Part shown: positions 5,661 through 11,743 of the stretch, in pieces
Numbering within the stretch: the first letter of the stretch is position 1
Layout: every line of letters starts with the position of its first letter
From: Flavobacterium sp.
GTDB lineage: Bacteria > Bacteroidota > Bacteroidia > Flavobacteriales > Flavobacteriaceae
Direction: 5' to 3'
DNA length: 11,743 nucleotides
Assembly (NCBI GenBank): GCA_030150335.1
Contig: JASLGC010000059.1
Location: 1 to 11,743, forward strand
Notes under the pieces: generated by a model
Database searches by the model: none
What the model was told of the DNA's origin: nothing
The model's input: only the letters and a program-made list of their open reading frames with translations
Made by a program: the position numbers and the translations under genes

Positions 5661-6644
5661 ATGAAGCATTTTGATATAGTGATAGTAGGTGGAGGTCCCA
5701 TTGGGATAGCTTGCGGACTAGAAGCAAAAAAACAAGGGTTGTCACACCTGATTGTTGAAAAAGGCTGTTTAGTTAATTCACTTTATCACTATCCAGTTAA
5801 TATGCAATTCTTTTCTTCTTCTGACTTATTAGAATTAGACAACATTCCTTTTATTAGTATTGAAAAGAAGCCTCGTCGTAACGAAGCCTTGGAATACTAC
5901 AGAAGAGTTGCTTCTTCAAACGAATTAAACCTTCACTTATTTGAGCAAGTACTAAGCGCTGATAAAAATAATGAAGGACAATTCGAGGTAAAAACATCGA
6001 AAGACACTTATTTAGCTTCAAATGTTATTGTAGCTACTGGTTTCTACGATTTGCCAAACAAGCTTAATATACCTGGTGAAGACTTACCTAAATTGACTCA
6101 TTACTATAAAGACCCTCACTTCTACACGAATATGAATGTAGTGGTTGTTGGTGCAAGTAACTCATCTGTTGACGCTGCATTAGAATGCTACAGAAAAGGT
6201 GCTAAGGTTACTATGGTAGTTAGAGATAAAGAAATAAGCTCACATGTAAAATACTGGGTTAAACCAGATATTGAAAACAGAATAGCAGAGGGAAGTATCA
6301 AAGCTTTATTTGAAAGTAGCTTAACCTCTATTCATCCTAATTCCGTTACGGTACAAACACCAGAAGGTGAAGTTATTCTTGACAATGACTTTGTTTTAGC
6401 ATTGACAGGATACCGTCCGAATTTTGACTTTTTAAATCAACTGGGAATCGAAATTGCAGATACGCAAGACCGTACTCCTATATACAATACAGAAACTATG
6501 GAAACGAACGTACCTAATTTATATTTAGCAGGTGTAGTTTGCGGTGGACTAAACACGCACACTTGGTTTATAGAAAATTCTCGAATTCACGCAGTTTCTA
6601 TTCTTACACACATCATTTCTAAATATCGATATCGCCGATATTAG
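5661..6644 (+). CDS. YpdA-family FAD/NADPH-dependent oxidoreductase (putative bacillithiol disulfide reductase)
   Basis: A 327-residue two-dinucleotide-fold flavoprotein. The FAD-binding GGGPIG motif is at residues 10-15, the ATGFYD motif at 125-130 and the NADPH-binding fold with GASNSSVDAA at 164-173. The family signatures of YpdA are clear: YPVNMQFFSSSDLLEL (44-59), KPRRNEALEYYRRV and AGVVCGG...WFIENSRIH near the C-terminus. YpdA of Firmicutes is described as reducing bacillithiol disulfide with NADPH; many Flavobacteriia are reported to make bacillithiol, but no bsh gene is in this window. The thioredoxin-reductase CxxC pair is absent. The cysteine described at position 14 in S. aureus YpdA is Ile14 here, with Cys18 four residues on and Cys36 further. 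The stop codon overlaps that of the convergent Fur-family gene. Confidence 0.9.
   Translation: MKHFDIVIVGGGPIGIACGLEAKKQGLSHLIVEKGCLVNSLYHYPVNMQFFSSSDLLELDNIPFISIEKKPRRNEALEYYRRVASSNELNLHLFEQVLSADKNNEGQFEVKTSKDTYLASNVIVATGFYDLPNKLNIPGEDLPKLTHYYKDPHFYTNMNVVVVGASNSSVDAALECYRKGAKVTMVVRDKEISSHVKYWVKPDIENRIAEGSIKALFESSLTSIHPNSVTVQTPEGEVILDNDFVLALTGYRPNFDFLNQLGIEIADTQDRTPIYNTETMETNVPNLYLAGVVCGGLNTHTWFIENSRIHAVSILTHIISKYRYRRY
6619..6644. other. Imperfect inverted repeat over the two overlapping stop codons
   Basis: CTAA (6619-6622) plus TATCG (6624-6628) pair with CGATATTAG (6636-6644), leaving one bulged A and a seven-base loop. It covers the stop codons of both converging genes. There is no T-tract on either side, so it is not a standard terminator; it may help halt or stabilise both transcripts. 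Confidence 0.35.
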
Positions 6645-7057
6645 GACTTGCATTCCTTACAAATCCCTTTGGCTACTACTTCTATATCATCTAATTGAAA
6701 ATCTTTTGGTATTTCAATCTTAGGTATAGTAACTTGTGTTAGACAAATTGTCTTTTTGCATTTGCTACAAACAAAATGTAAATGAGTATCGTGGTGATTA
6801 TCTTCATCACATTCATGAGAACATAATGCGTATTGTGTAACGTTATTAGTGGTAATACTATGAAGTAATCCCTTACTTTCAAAAGTCTTTACTGTACGAT
6901 AAATAGTTACTCTATCAGATTGGTCAAAGCTTGCTTCGATATCTGCTAACGAAACTGCACCATCTTGTTGTTTTAAGAATTTTAAAACCAAAAGACGCAT
7001 TGCCGTAGGTTTTATCTTTTTCTCATTTAATATGTTTTCCAAAACATCTACACTCAT
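6641..7057 (-). CDS. Fur-family transcriptional repressor
   Basis: A 138-residue regulator with the usual two-part layout. Residues 1-78 form the winged-helix DNA-binding domain, including KPTAMRLLVLKFL and the recognition helix DRVTIYRTVKTFESKGLL (48-65). The C-terminal part is the metal-binding dimerisation domain. Two CxxC pairs (Cys97/Cys100 in CSKC and Cys133/Cys136 in CKEC) fit the structural zinc site of the family. A His-rich segment HHDTHLH (88-94) supplies candidate sensor ligands, and there are extra Cys79, Cys83 and Cys105. Whether it senses iron, zinc or peroxide (Fur, Zur or PerR type) cannot be decided from sequence alone. It is convergent with the YpdA gene, sharing stop-codon bases, and divergent from the amino acid permeases. 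Confidence 0.92.
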   Translation of the reverse strand: MSVDVLENILNEKKIKPTAMRLLVLKFLKQQDGAVSLADIEASFDQSDRVTIYRTVKTFESKGLLHSITTNNVTQYALCSHECDEDNHHDTHLHFVCSKCKKTICLTQVTIPKIEIPKDFQLDDIEVVAKGICKECKS

Positions 7058-7079
7058 ACCTTACATTTTTTATTACAAA

Positions 7080-7087
7080 CAAATATA
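7080..7087 (-). promoter_or_regulatory. Candidate -7 element of the Fur-family gene
   Basis: The minus strand reads TATATTTG here, an exact match to TAnnTTTG, about 22 bases before the ATG. No good TTG was found at the right distance upstream, so the -33 part is unsupported. Confidence 0.4.
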
Positions 7088-7256
7088 AGCAATGTTTAAC
7101 CGAGATATAACTTTATCCTTTAGGTAATAATTAACCTTATTTAAGCCAAAAAAAACTAATCAAGTAAATAAAATAAACAACTATTAGTATTAATATAAAA
7201 AATAAAAACATATATTTATTTTTTCACAATACTATCAACTAAAACATAACAAAAAA

Positions 7257-8462
7257 GTGAATAGTAAAATTATTGGAAGTATCCTTATCATTGCAGGAAC
7301 GGCAATTGGCGGAGGAATGTTAGCAATGCCCATCATATCATCTGGTGTAGGCTTTCCTGGTATCACATTAATCATGGTTCTTATCTGGTTAGCAATGTGC
7401 TACACCGCTATTTTATTAGTTGAAACATATAGATATAATAATCCAGATGACGGATTGAGCACAATGACTTACAGATATTTAGGTAAGGCTGGTTCTATAG
7501 TCACTGGTATTAGTATGCTTACACTGATGTACGCATTGGTAAGTGCATATATTGCTGGAGGTAGTGATATATTGAGACTCAACTTAAATCAGTGGTTAGA
7601 CATTGATATTACACCGCAAACAACAGCTCTTATCTTTACAATCGTATTTGGTGGTATTGTAGGATTAGGAGCGCGTATTGTAGATTTTGCTACGAAATGG
7701 TTATTCTTAATTAAATTAGGCTTCCTATTCATTATTGTCCTAATCATGTTTGGATACATCAGAATTGAGAATCTAATGCAAATGCCTATGGAGAAAGCAC
7801 TGGTATTTTCTTCAATACCTGTTATCTTCACTTCTTTTGGATTCCATATTGTTGTACCAAGTTTAGTAAAATACTTAGATGGAAATTTAAAAGACTTAAA
7901 GAAGGCGTTTATCTATGGTAGTTTATTGCCTTTGGTAGTATATATCATTTGGCAATCTTCAATTTTAGGAAGTATTGAGCCTCAGTCATTCTTTAACATC
8001 ATTCAAGAGAACAAAGGATTGGAAGGAATGATAAAAGCCGTTAGCACCGTTTCTCAATCAAATTGGCTGCAAATCCCTATTAATGTATTTACTGCTGCAG
8101 CAATTTTGACATCATTCCTTGGTGTTGCTTTAGCATTATTCGATTATATTAGAGATTTATCTAAGAAAAAATCATTTTCTAAACGTCCTTTTATTATTTA
8201 TCTCATTACTTTTATCCCTCCATTACTTTTTGCACTATACTACCCTAAAGGTTTTGTAATAGCATTAAGTTATGCAGCAATTTCAGTAGTAATTACATCA
8301 CTTTTCATCCCTATTTTGATGTACATAAAAGTTAAACAAGAAAGAAAAGAGAAAATCACTTTCTTCCAAAAGATAGCTTTTACATTAATTATGGCATTTG
8401 GAATATCGATTTTAGTTATTCAAACATTAATGACAATGGGAAAACTCCCTATTTTAGACTAA
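7257..8462 (+). CDS. TyrP-like aromatic amino acid permease, first tandem copy
   Basis: A 401-residue multi-pass membrane protein of the hydroxy/aromatic amino acid permease family (TyrP, Mtr, TnaB), proton-coupled importers with 11 predicted membrane spans. The first span holds GTAIGGGMLAMP (14-25); further marks are YALVSAYIAGG, IPVIFTSFGFH..VPSLVKYLDGN, the LGSIEP loop, FLGVALALFDY and FALYYPKGFVIALSYA. From memory the closest well-known protein is E. coli TyrP (tyrosine), but the substrate is not proven. Translation starts at GTG at 7257: a stop lies upstream in frame at 7203 with no ATG between, and the paralogue starts at the matching residue. The second copy follows after 51 bases with no terminator, so the two are probably one transcript. 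No convincing promoter was found in the gap upstream. Confidence 0.92.
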   Translation: MNSKIIGSILIIAGTAIGGGMLAMPIISSGVGFPGITLIMVLIWLAMCYTAILLVETYRYNNPDDGLSTMTYRYLGKAGSIVTGISMLTLMYALVSAYIAGGSDILRLNLNQWLDIDITPQTTALIFTIVFGGIVGLGARIVDFATKWLFLIKLGFLFIIVLIMFGYIRIENLMQMPMEKALVFSSIPVIFTSFGFHIVVPSLVKYLDGNLKDLKKAFIYGSLLPLVVYIIWQSSILGSIEPQSFFNIIQENKGLEGMIKAVSTVSQSNWLQIPINVFTAAAILTSFLGVALALFDYIRDLSKKKSFSKRPFIIYLITFIPPLLFALYYPKGFVIALSYAAISVVITSLFIPILMYIKVKQERKEKITFFQKIAFTLIMAFGISILVIQTLMTMGKLPILD

Positions 8463-8513
8463 TGAACAAGACAAAAACACATCAACTCATTTTAATTTAA
8501 ACACAAAAAAACA

Positions 8514-9713
8514 ATGCAAAGAATTATCGGAAGTATCCTTATTGTAGCAGGAACTACAATTGGAGCAGGAATGTTAGCAATGCCAATTATATCAGCGAAT
8601 GTAGGTTTTAGCTTTATGGCTTTAATCTTATTCTGTATATGGTTTGCTATGTTTTATACTTCTATTCTTCTTGTGGACGTCTATAAATATAATTCACCAA
8701 ATGATGGATTAAATACCTTGACTGTTAAGTATCTTGGTAAATCAGGAGCAGTAGTTACAGCAATAAGTATGCTTACGCTGATGTACGCCTTAGTAAGTGC
8801 CTACATCACTGGTGGTGGTGAAATATTGAGAACTAACTTAGAATTGTGGCTTGAGAGAGAAATATCTCCACAGGTTACAGCTATTTTGTTTGCTGTCATG
8901 TTTGGAGGTATCATTGCCTTTGGAACGCGATTAGTTGACATCAGTACAAAGATTGTGTTTAGTATCAAGTTGATTTTCTTGTGTATCGTAATCGGTTTAC
9001 TATTGCCAAAAATAGAAGCTGCGCATTTAGCCTTTACCCCAACTACAGCAATCCCTGTATTGGCAACTATCCCCGTAGTATTTACAGGATTTGGTTTCTA
9101 TGTAGTAATTCCAAGTTTAGTAAAATACTTAGATGGAAATCTAAAACAGCTAAAATGGGTATTCTTTATTGGAAGTATTATTCCATTGCTATTATACCTA
9201 ATTTGGGAACTAACAATCTTAGGAAATATAGAAAGCAACGCATTCACAGTTATCTTACAAGAGAACTCAGGATTAGAAGGTTTACTTAAAGCAATTCGCA
9301 AAATACAGGACTCTAAAGTAATTAAAATTGCATTCAACATATTTGCTGCTGCAGCGATTCTAACGTCATTCTGGGGAGTAGCATTAGCATTAAGTGACTA
9401 CATAAAAGACTTAGGTAAAAACAGACCAATGATTAATCACAGCGTGTCTGCTACCCTACTTACTTTTATTCCTCCTTTAATGTTTGCATTATTCTACCCT
9501 GATGGATTTATCATTGCTTTAGGATATGCTTCTGTTTCATTAGTAATATTAGCTTTGATTATGCCTATGTTAATGTTGCAGAAAGCACAAAAACAAGCAG
9601 GCGAAAAACAGCCTATCTTACAAAAGGTAGCCTTTGTATTCCTATGGTCATTATCTGTACTAATTATCGTACTACAAGGACTAATGGTAGCTAAAATACT
9701 ACCTGCTTATTAG
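8514..9713 (+). CDS. TyrP-like aromatic amino acid permease, second tandem copy
   Basis: A 399-residue paralogue of the preceding protein with the same layout: GTTIGAGMLAMP (13-24) in the first span, YALVSAYITGGGE, IPVVFTGFGFYVVIPSLVKYLDGN, LGNIES, FWGVALALSDY and FALFYPDGFIIALGYA, and about 11 membrane spans. It belongs to the same hydroxy/aromatic amino acid permease family. Protein similarity is high along the whole length and stretches of DNA are identical between copies (for example 9111-9140 with 7857-7886), so the pair arose by tandem duplication. Differences include Tyr for His in the GFGFH motif and changes in loop segments, which could alter substrate choice. The ATG start aligns with the GTG of copy one. 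A strong terminator follows. Confidence 0.94.
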   Translation: MQRIIGSILIVAGTTIGAGMLAMPIISANVGFSFMALILFCIWFAMFYTSILLVDVYKYNSPNDGLNTLTVKYLGKSGAVVTAISMLTLMYALVSAYITGGGEILRTNLELWLEREISPQVTAILFAVMFGGIIAFGTRLVDISTKIVFSIKLIFLCIVIGLLLPKIEAAHLAFTPTTAIPVLATIPVVFTGFGFYVVIPSLVKYLDGNLKQLKWVFFIGSIIPLLLYLIWELTILGNIESNAFTVILQENSGLEGLLKAIRKIQDSKVIKIAFNIFAAAAILTSFWGVALALSDYIKDLGKNRPMINHSVSATLLTFIPPLMFALFYPDGFIIALGYASVSLVILALIMPMLMLQKAQKQAGEKQPILQKVAFVFLWSLSVLIIVLQGLMVAKILPAY

Positions 9714-9735
9714 TAGAATTTAAATATACATACTG

Positions 9736-9783
9736 AACCGACTTAATCTACATTAAGAAATTTGTAGATTAAGTCGGTTTTTT
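9736..9783 (+). terminator. Strong intrinsic terminator after the permease pair
   Basis: A perfect 17-bp stem (9736-9752 with 9763-9779), a 10-base loop and six T at 9778-9783. It starts 22 bases after the stop codon of the second permease. Confidence 0.95.
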
Positions 9784-9806
9784 ATTTACAAAAAACACAT
9801 TATCAC

Positions 9807-9814
9807 TACCTTTA
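9807..9814 (+). promoter_or_regulatory. Candidate -7 element of the Rossmann-fold gene
   Basis: TACCTTTA, the same eight bases as in the azurin promoter, lies 28 bases before the ATG at 9843. No TTG sits 20 bases upstream; only a TTTA at 9785-9788 is near. Support is therefore partial. Confidence 0.35.
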
Positions 9815-9842
9815 TTCTTATTAATACAAAAAACAATGTGAT

Positions 9843-10499
9843 ATGAGAAGTATAATTCTAATCGGAGCAACTGGCTATGTAGGACAAGCCTTGCTTGCCG
9901 AGTTCGTAGAGAGAGGATTTCAAGTAAATGCTATTGCAAGAAATACGGAAAAAATTCACAGTAGTAAATTAGTTACGCCAATTGAAATGGACGTAACTGT
10001 AGAACACCAATTAGAAAATATTCTAAAAGAAGGAGATATTGTTGTTAGTGCATTTAATGCAGGATGGACGAATCCAAACTTATATGATGACTTTACAAAA
10101 GGAATTAATGCAATCCACCAAGCAGTAAAAAATTCAAATGCAGATAGATTTATCGTAATTGGTGGTGCTGGTACTTTATATGTAAAACCAGATGTACAGT
10201 TAGTAGATACTCCAGAATTTCCTGCAGCAATAAAACCTGGCGCAACTGCAGTTCGCGATTACTTCCAGAATATTTTATCTAAAGAAACAGACTTTAAATG
10301 GACCTATTTTAGCCCTGCTATTGAGATGAATCCAGGCAATCCAGGAGAAAGAACAGGTCATTATAGATTAGGGGTAAATAGCCCCGTATTTGATTGTGAA
10401 AGTAGAAGCAGAATATCTGTAGAAGATGTTGCTGTGGCTATTGCAGATGAAATTACAAACCCTCAGTTTATAAACAGACAATTTACCATTGGGTATTAA
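9843..10499 (+). CDS. NAD(P)-binding Rossmann-fold protein (atypical SDR, YwnB-like)
   Basis: A 218-residue cytoplasmic protein with an N-terminal dinucleotide fold: IILIGATGYVG with Gly8, Gly11 and Gly14, then an Arg33 (IARN) that suits NADP, Asp50 in EMDVT and the VVSAFNAG strand. Then come RFIVIGGAGTLYV (102-114), FKWTYFSPAIEMNPG and a closing ISVEDVAVAIADEI. The classical SDR Tyr-x3-Lys catalytic pair is not evident, as is usual for the NmrA/YwnB-like atypical short-chain dehydrogenases. The substrate is unknown, and such proteins may act as reductases or as redox sensors. It is a single-gene unit: a strong terminator lies upstream and a palindromic terminator downstream, with tcdA converging on it. 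Confidence 0.88.
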   Translation: MRSIILIGATGYVGQALLAEFVERGFQVNAIARNTEKIHSSKLVTPIEMDVTVEHQLENILKEGDIVVSAFNAGWTNPNLYDDFTKGINAIHQAVKNSNADRFIVIGGAGTLYVKPDVQLVDTPEFPAAIKPGATAVRDYFQNILSKETDFKWTYFSPAIEMNPGNPGERTGHYRLGVNSPVFDCESRSRISVEDVAVAIADEITNPQFINRQFTIGY

Positions 10500-10503
10500 A
10501 TAC

Positions 10504-10531
10504 AAAAAGGAGCTCAATTGAGCTCCTTTTT
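10504..10531. terminator. Bidirectional palindromic terminator
   Basis: The 28 bases are a perfect palindrome whose half is AAAAAGGAGCTCAA. Each strand therefore gives a stem followed by a U run. It lies 4 bases after the stop of the Rossmann-fold gene and 16 bases after the stop of tcdA on the other strand, so it can end both converging transcripts. Confidence 0.92.
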
Positions 10532-10547
10532 ATCATCTATATACTTT

Positions 10548-11270
10548 CTATTGTTCTTTTGAAATGATATAACGCACTACGTGTTCTGCAGAATGCAATC
10601 CAAATAAGGCAGGCATCCAGCTATTTGTACCAAAGAAAGACTTCTTAAAGTTTGAACCATCTGTCATTTTCAAACTGCTCTCATCTGGTTTCTCTGTTGA
10701 AAAAACAGCTTTTACTCCTGATGAAATACCTTCTTTTTTCAAACGTTTACGGATTTGCTTTGCCAACGGACAAACATCTGTTTTAGCAATATCTTTAATC
10801 ACAATCTTGTTTGCAAGCATCTTACCTCCTGCTCCCATATTGCTAATCACCTTAACCTTCTTGCGCTTTGCTGCTAAAATAAGATTAACCTTTGGCGTTA
10901 CGCTATCAATACAATCTAATACGTAATCAAAATCTGTAGTCACAATTTCGTGTGCTCGCTCAGGAGAAATAAACTCCTCAATACGCGTTAGGTTCAATGC
11001 TGGATTAATATCCATCAATCTATCTCCTACCACTTGTACTTTTGGCATTCCCACTGTAGAATGTAATGCTGGCAATTGTCTATTAATATTTGTAATATCA
11101 ACTGTATCCCCATCTACAATTGTCATATTTCCAACTCCTGCTCTTGCTAAAAACTCTGCCGCAAATGAACCAACTCCTCCTAACCCTACAACTAATACCT
11201 TTGCATTTTGTAGTTTCTGTAACCCTTCTTCCTTAAACAGTAATTCTGCTCTTTCTTGCCAAATAGCCAT
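10548..11270 (-). CDS. tcdA: tRNA threonylcarbamoyladenosine dehydratase
   Basis: A 240-residue ThiF/MoeB/E1-like enzyme that uses ATP to cyclise N6-threonylcarbamoyladenosine at tRNA position 37 to the ct6A hydantoin form. The nucleotide-binding loop GLGGVGS is at 29-35, the acidic residues of VDGD at 52-55, and the adenylate-site TNINRQ at 60-65. LDCIDSVTPK, the MGAGGK segment and the AVFSTEKP strand are typical of TcdA/CsdL and separate it from ThiF and MoeB, as does the lack of zinc-binding CxxC pairs. It is somewhat shorter than the E. coli protein (about 268 residues), mainly after the FSTE block; E. coli has Cys-Val before that block where this protein has Ala-Val. It lies 35 bases downstream of the TatD-like gene on the same strand, a common pairing in Bacteroidota and probably an operon. 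Confidence 0.95.
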   Translation of the reverse strand: MAIWQERAELLFKEEGLQKLQNAKVLVVGLGGVGSFAAEFLARAGVGNMTIVDGDTVDITNINRQLPALHSTVGMPKVQVVGDRLMDINPALNLTRIEEFISPERAHEIVTTDFDYVLDCIDSVTPKVNLILAAKRKKVKVISNMGAGGKMLANKIVIKDIAKTDVCPLAKQIRKRLKKEGISSGVKAVFSTEKPDESSLKMTDGSNFKKSFFGTNSWMPALFGLHSAEHVVRYIISKEQ

Positions 11271-11305
11271 CTATTATTAACGTTTTAATCAGCTAATCGC
11301 TGCAA

Positions 11306-11743
11306 TTATATACTAAATATCTTTCTAAAATTCTCCTCTATTTGTTGCTCTATTTCAGGAACAACAGTCGTTACTTTTGCATAAACATCGTTTATACTAA
11401 CATCATTGGCATCATCGGTTTCTAAAAACACCCTGTCTTTAGGCATAGCATTAAAAACCTCAACTAAATCTGACTTGTACAACAATGCTTTTCCAAATGA
11501 CAGATAAAACCCATTCTTGATTAAACTGTCTGCTACCTGTTTGTTCTTATTAAACCCATGAACAATCAATGGCACAGAAATATTCAACTCCTTTTTTAAA
11601 GCAATCACTTCTTGGTAAGCAGAAACGAGGTGCAAAATTACAGTTTTTTTGTACTTTTCTGCAAGTAGTAATTGCGCAGAAAACACCTTTTTTTGAAGTT
11701 TTAATGAAATATCTATCTTCTTATCCAAACCACATTCCCCTAT
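11306..11743 (-). CDS. TatD-family metal-dependent hydrolase, C-terminal part (cut by window edge)
   Basis: The frame is open to the end of the window, so the 5' part of the gene lies outside. The 145 visible residues begin IGECGLDKK and are the C-terminal two thirds of a TatD-like TIM-barrel hydrolase; Bacteroidota members are about 210-220 residues. The four C-terminal metal ligands are visible: Glu in GECGLD, His in VILHLV, His in IVHGF and Asp in FLETDD. The N-terminal HxH pair must lie beyond the edge. TatD proteins are magnesium-dependent deoxyribonucleases, but this short subgroup with HGF and SFGKALL motifs has not been well studied as far as I know. A TTG at 11728 could be mistaken for a start, but it encodes the Leu of GECGLD. 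tcdA follows after 35 bases with no terminator. Confidence 0.9.
   Translation of the reverse strand: MGECGLDKKIDISLKLQKKVFSAQLLLAEKYKKTVILHLVSAYQEVIALKKELNISVPLIVHGFNKNKQVADSLIKNGFYLSFGKALLYKSDLVEVFNAMPKDRVFLETDDANDVSINDVYAKVTTVVPEIEQQIEENFRKIFSI

Noticed and set aside
7123..7136. GGTAATAATTAACC upstream of the Fur-family gene as a Fur-type operator
   Set aside because: Only the outer bases are symmetric, the centre is not, and it does not match the classic Fur box; too weak to annotate.
8981..9340. Open frames inside the second permease in other frames
   Set aside because: They overlap a full-length, well-supported membrane protein and have no recognisable motif or start signal; the same holds for the other overlapping frames in nadC, yihY and the lipoprotein genes.
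11306..11728. Complete 140-residue protein starting at TTG 11728
   Set aside because: The frame stays open to the window edge and the residues before it complete the TatD motif GECGLD, so it is a partial gene and this codon is internal.
1..11743. tRNA, rRNA, CRISPR, IS or phage elements, toxin-antitoxin or defence genes
   Set aside because: None was seen on reading both strands; repeats present are terminators or short isolated inverted repeats.

Overview
The window is AT-rich chromosomal DNA that looks like a member of the Bacteroidota, most likely a Flavobacteriaceae species (Myroides or Flavobacterium-like; this placement is inference). The support is: Bacteroidota-type promoters (TTG, about 20 bases, TAnnTTTG) directly upstream of several genes; A-rich start regions without clear Shine-Dalgarno sequences; short LVSC/FSC/ASC lipoboxes; a YpdA-type flavoprotein; and a TatD-like gene next to tcdA. 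No rRNA, tRNA, CRISPR array, IS element, phage gene or toxin-antitoxin pair was seen. I found no obvious undescribed multi-gene system. The region reads as housekeeping and envelope genes, with a few points that merit a check.

Left part (1-3118), all on the minus strand. In transcription order it carries a DJ-1/PfpI-family protein, quinolinate phosphoribosyltransferase (nadC, NAD synthesis), a YihY/BrkB-type inner-membrane protein and a small exported DUF2147 protein. A 13-bp perfect hairpin followed by eight U sits between the DJ-1 gene and nadC and ends two bases before the nadC start codon. A possible internal promoter for the DUF2147 gene lies in the last codons of yihY.

Middle part (3261-5531), plus strand. 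Three successive lipoproteins: an unassigned 166-residue lipoprotein, a lipoprotein azurin with all copper ligands, and a YceI-domain lipoprotein. The last two share nearly the same sequence after the lipobox cysteine. Azurin and YceI each have their own promoter and terminator. The 330-base space between them contains two inverted repeats but no gene I can support.

Right-middle part (5661-9783). A YpdA-type FAD/NADPH disulfide reductase (candidate bacillithiol system component) converges on a Fur-family regulator, their stop codons overlapping in the four bases TTAG. Two tandem TyrP-like aromatic amino acid permeases follow, an evident duplication, closed by a 17-bp perfect terminator.

Right end (9843-11743). 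A NAD(P)-binding Rossmann-fold protein on the plus strand converges on a minus-strand pair: a TatD-like metal-dependent hydrolase (cut by the window edge) and tcdA (t6A37 to ct6A37 tRNA modification). A perfect 28-base palindrome between the converging units can terminate both.
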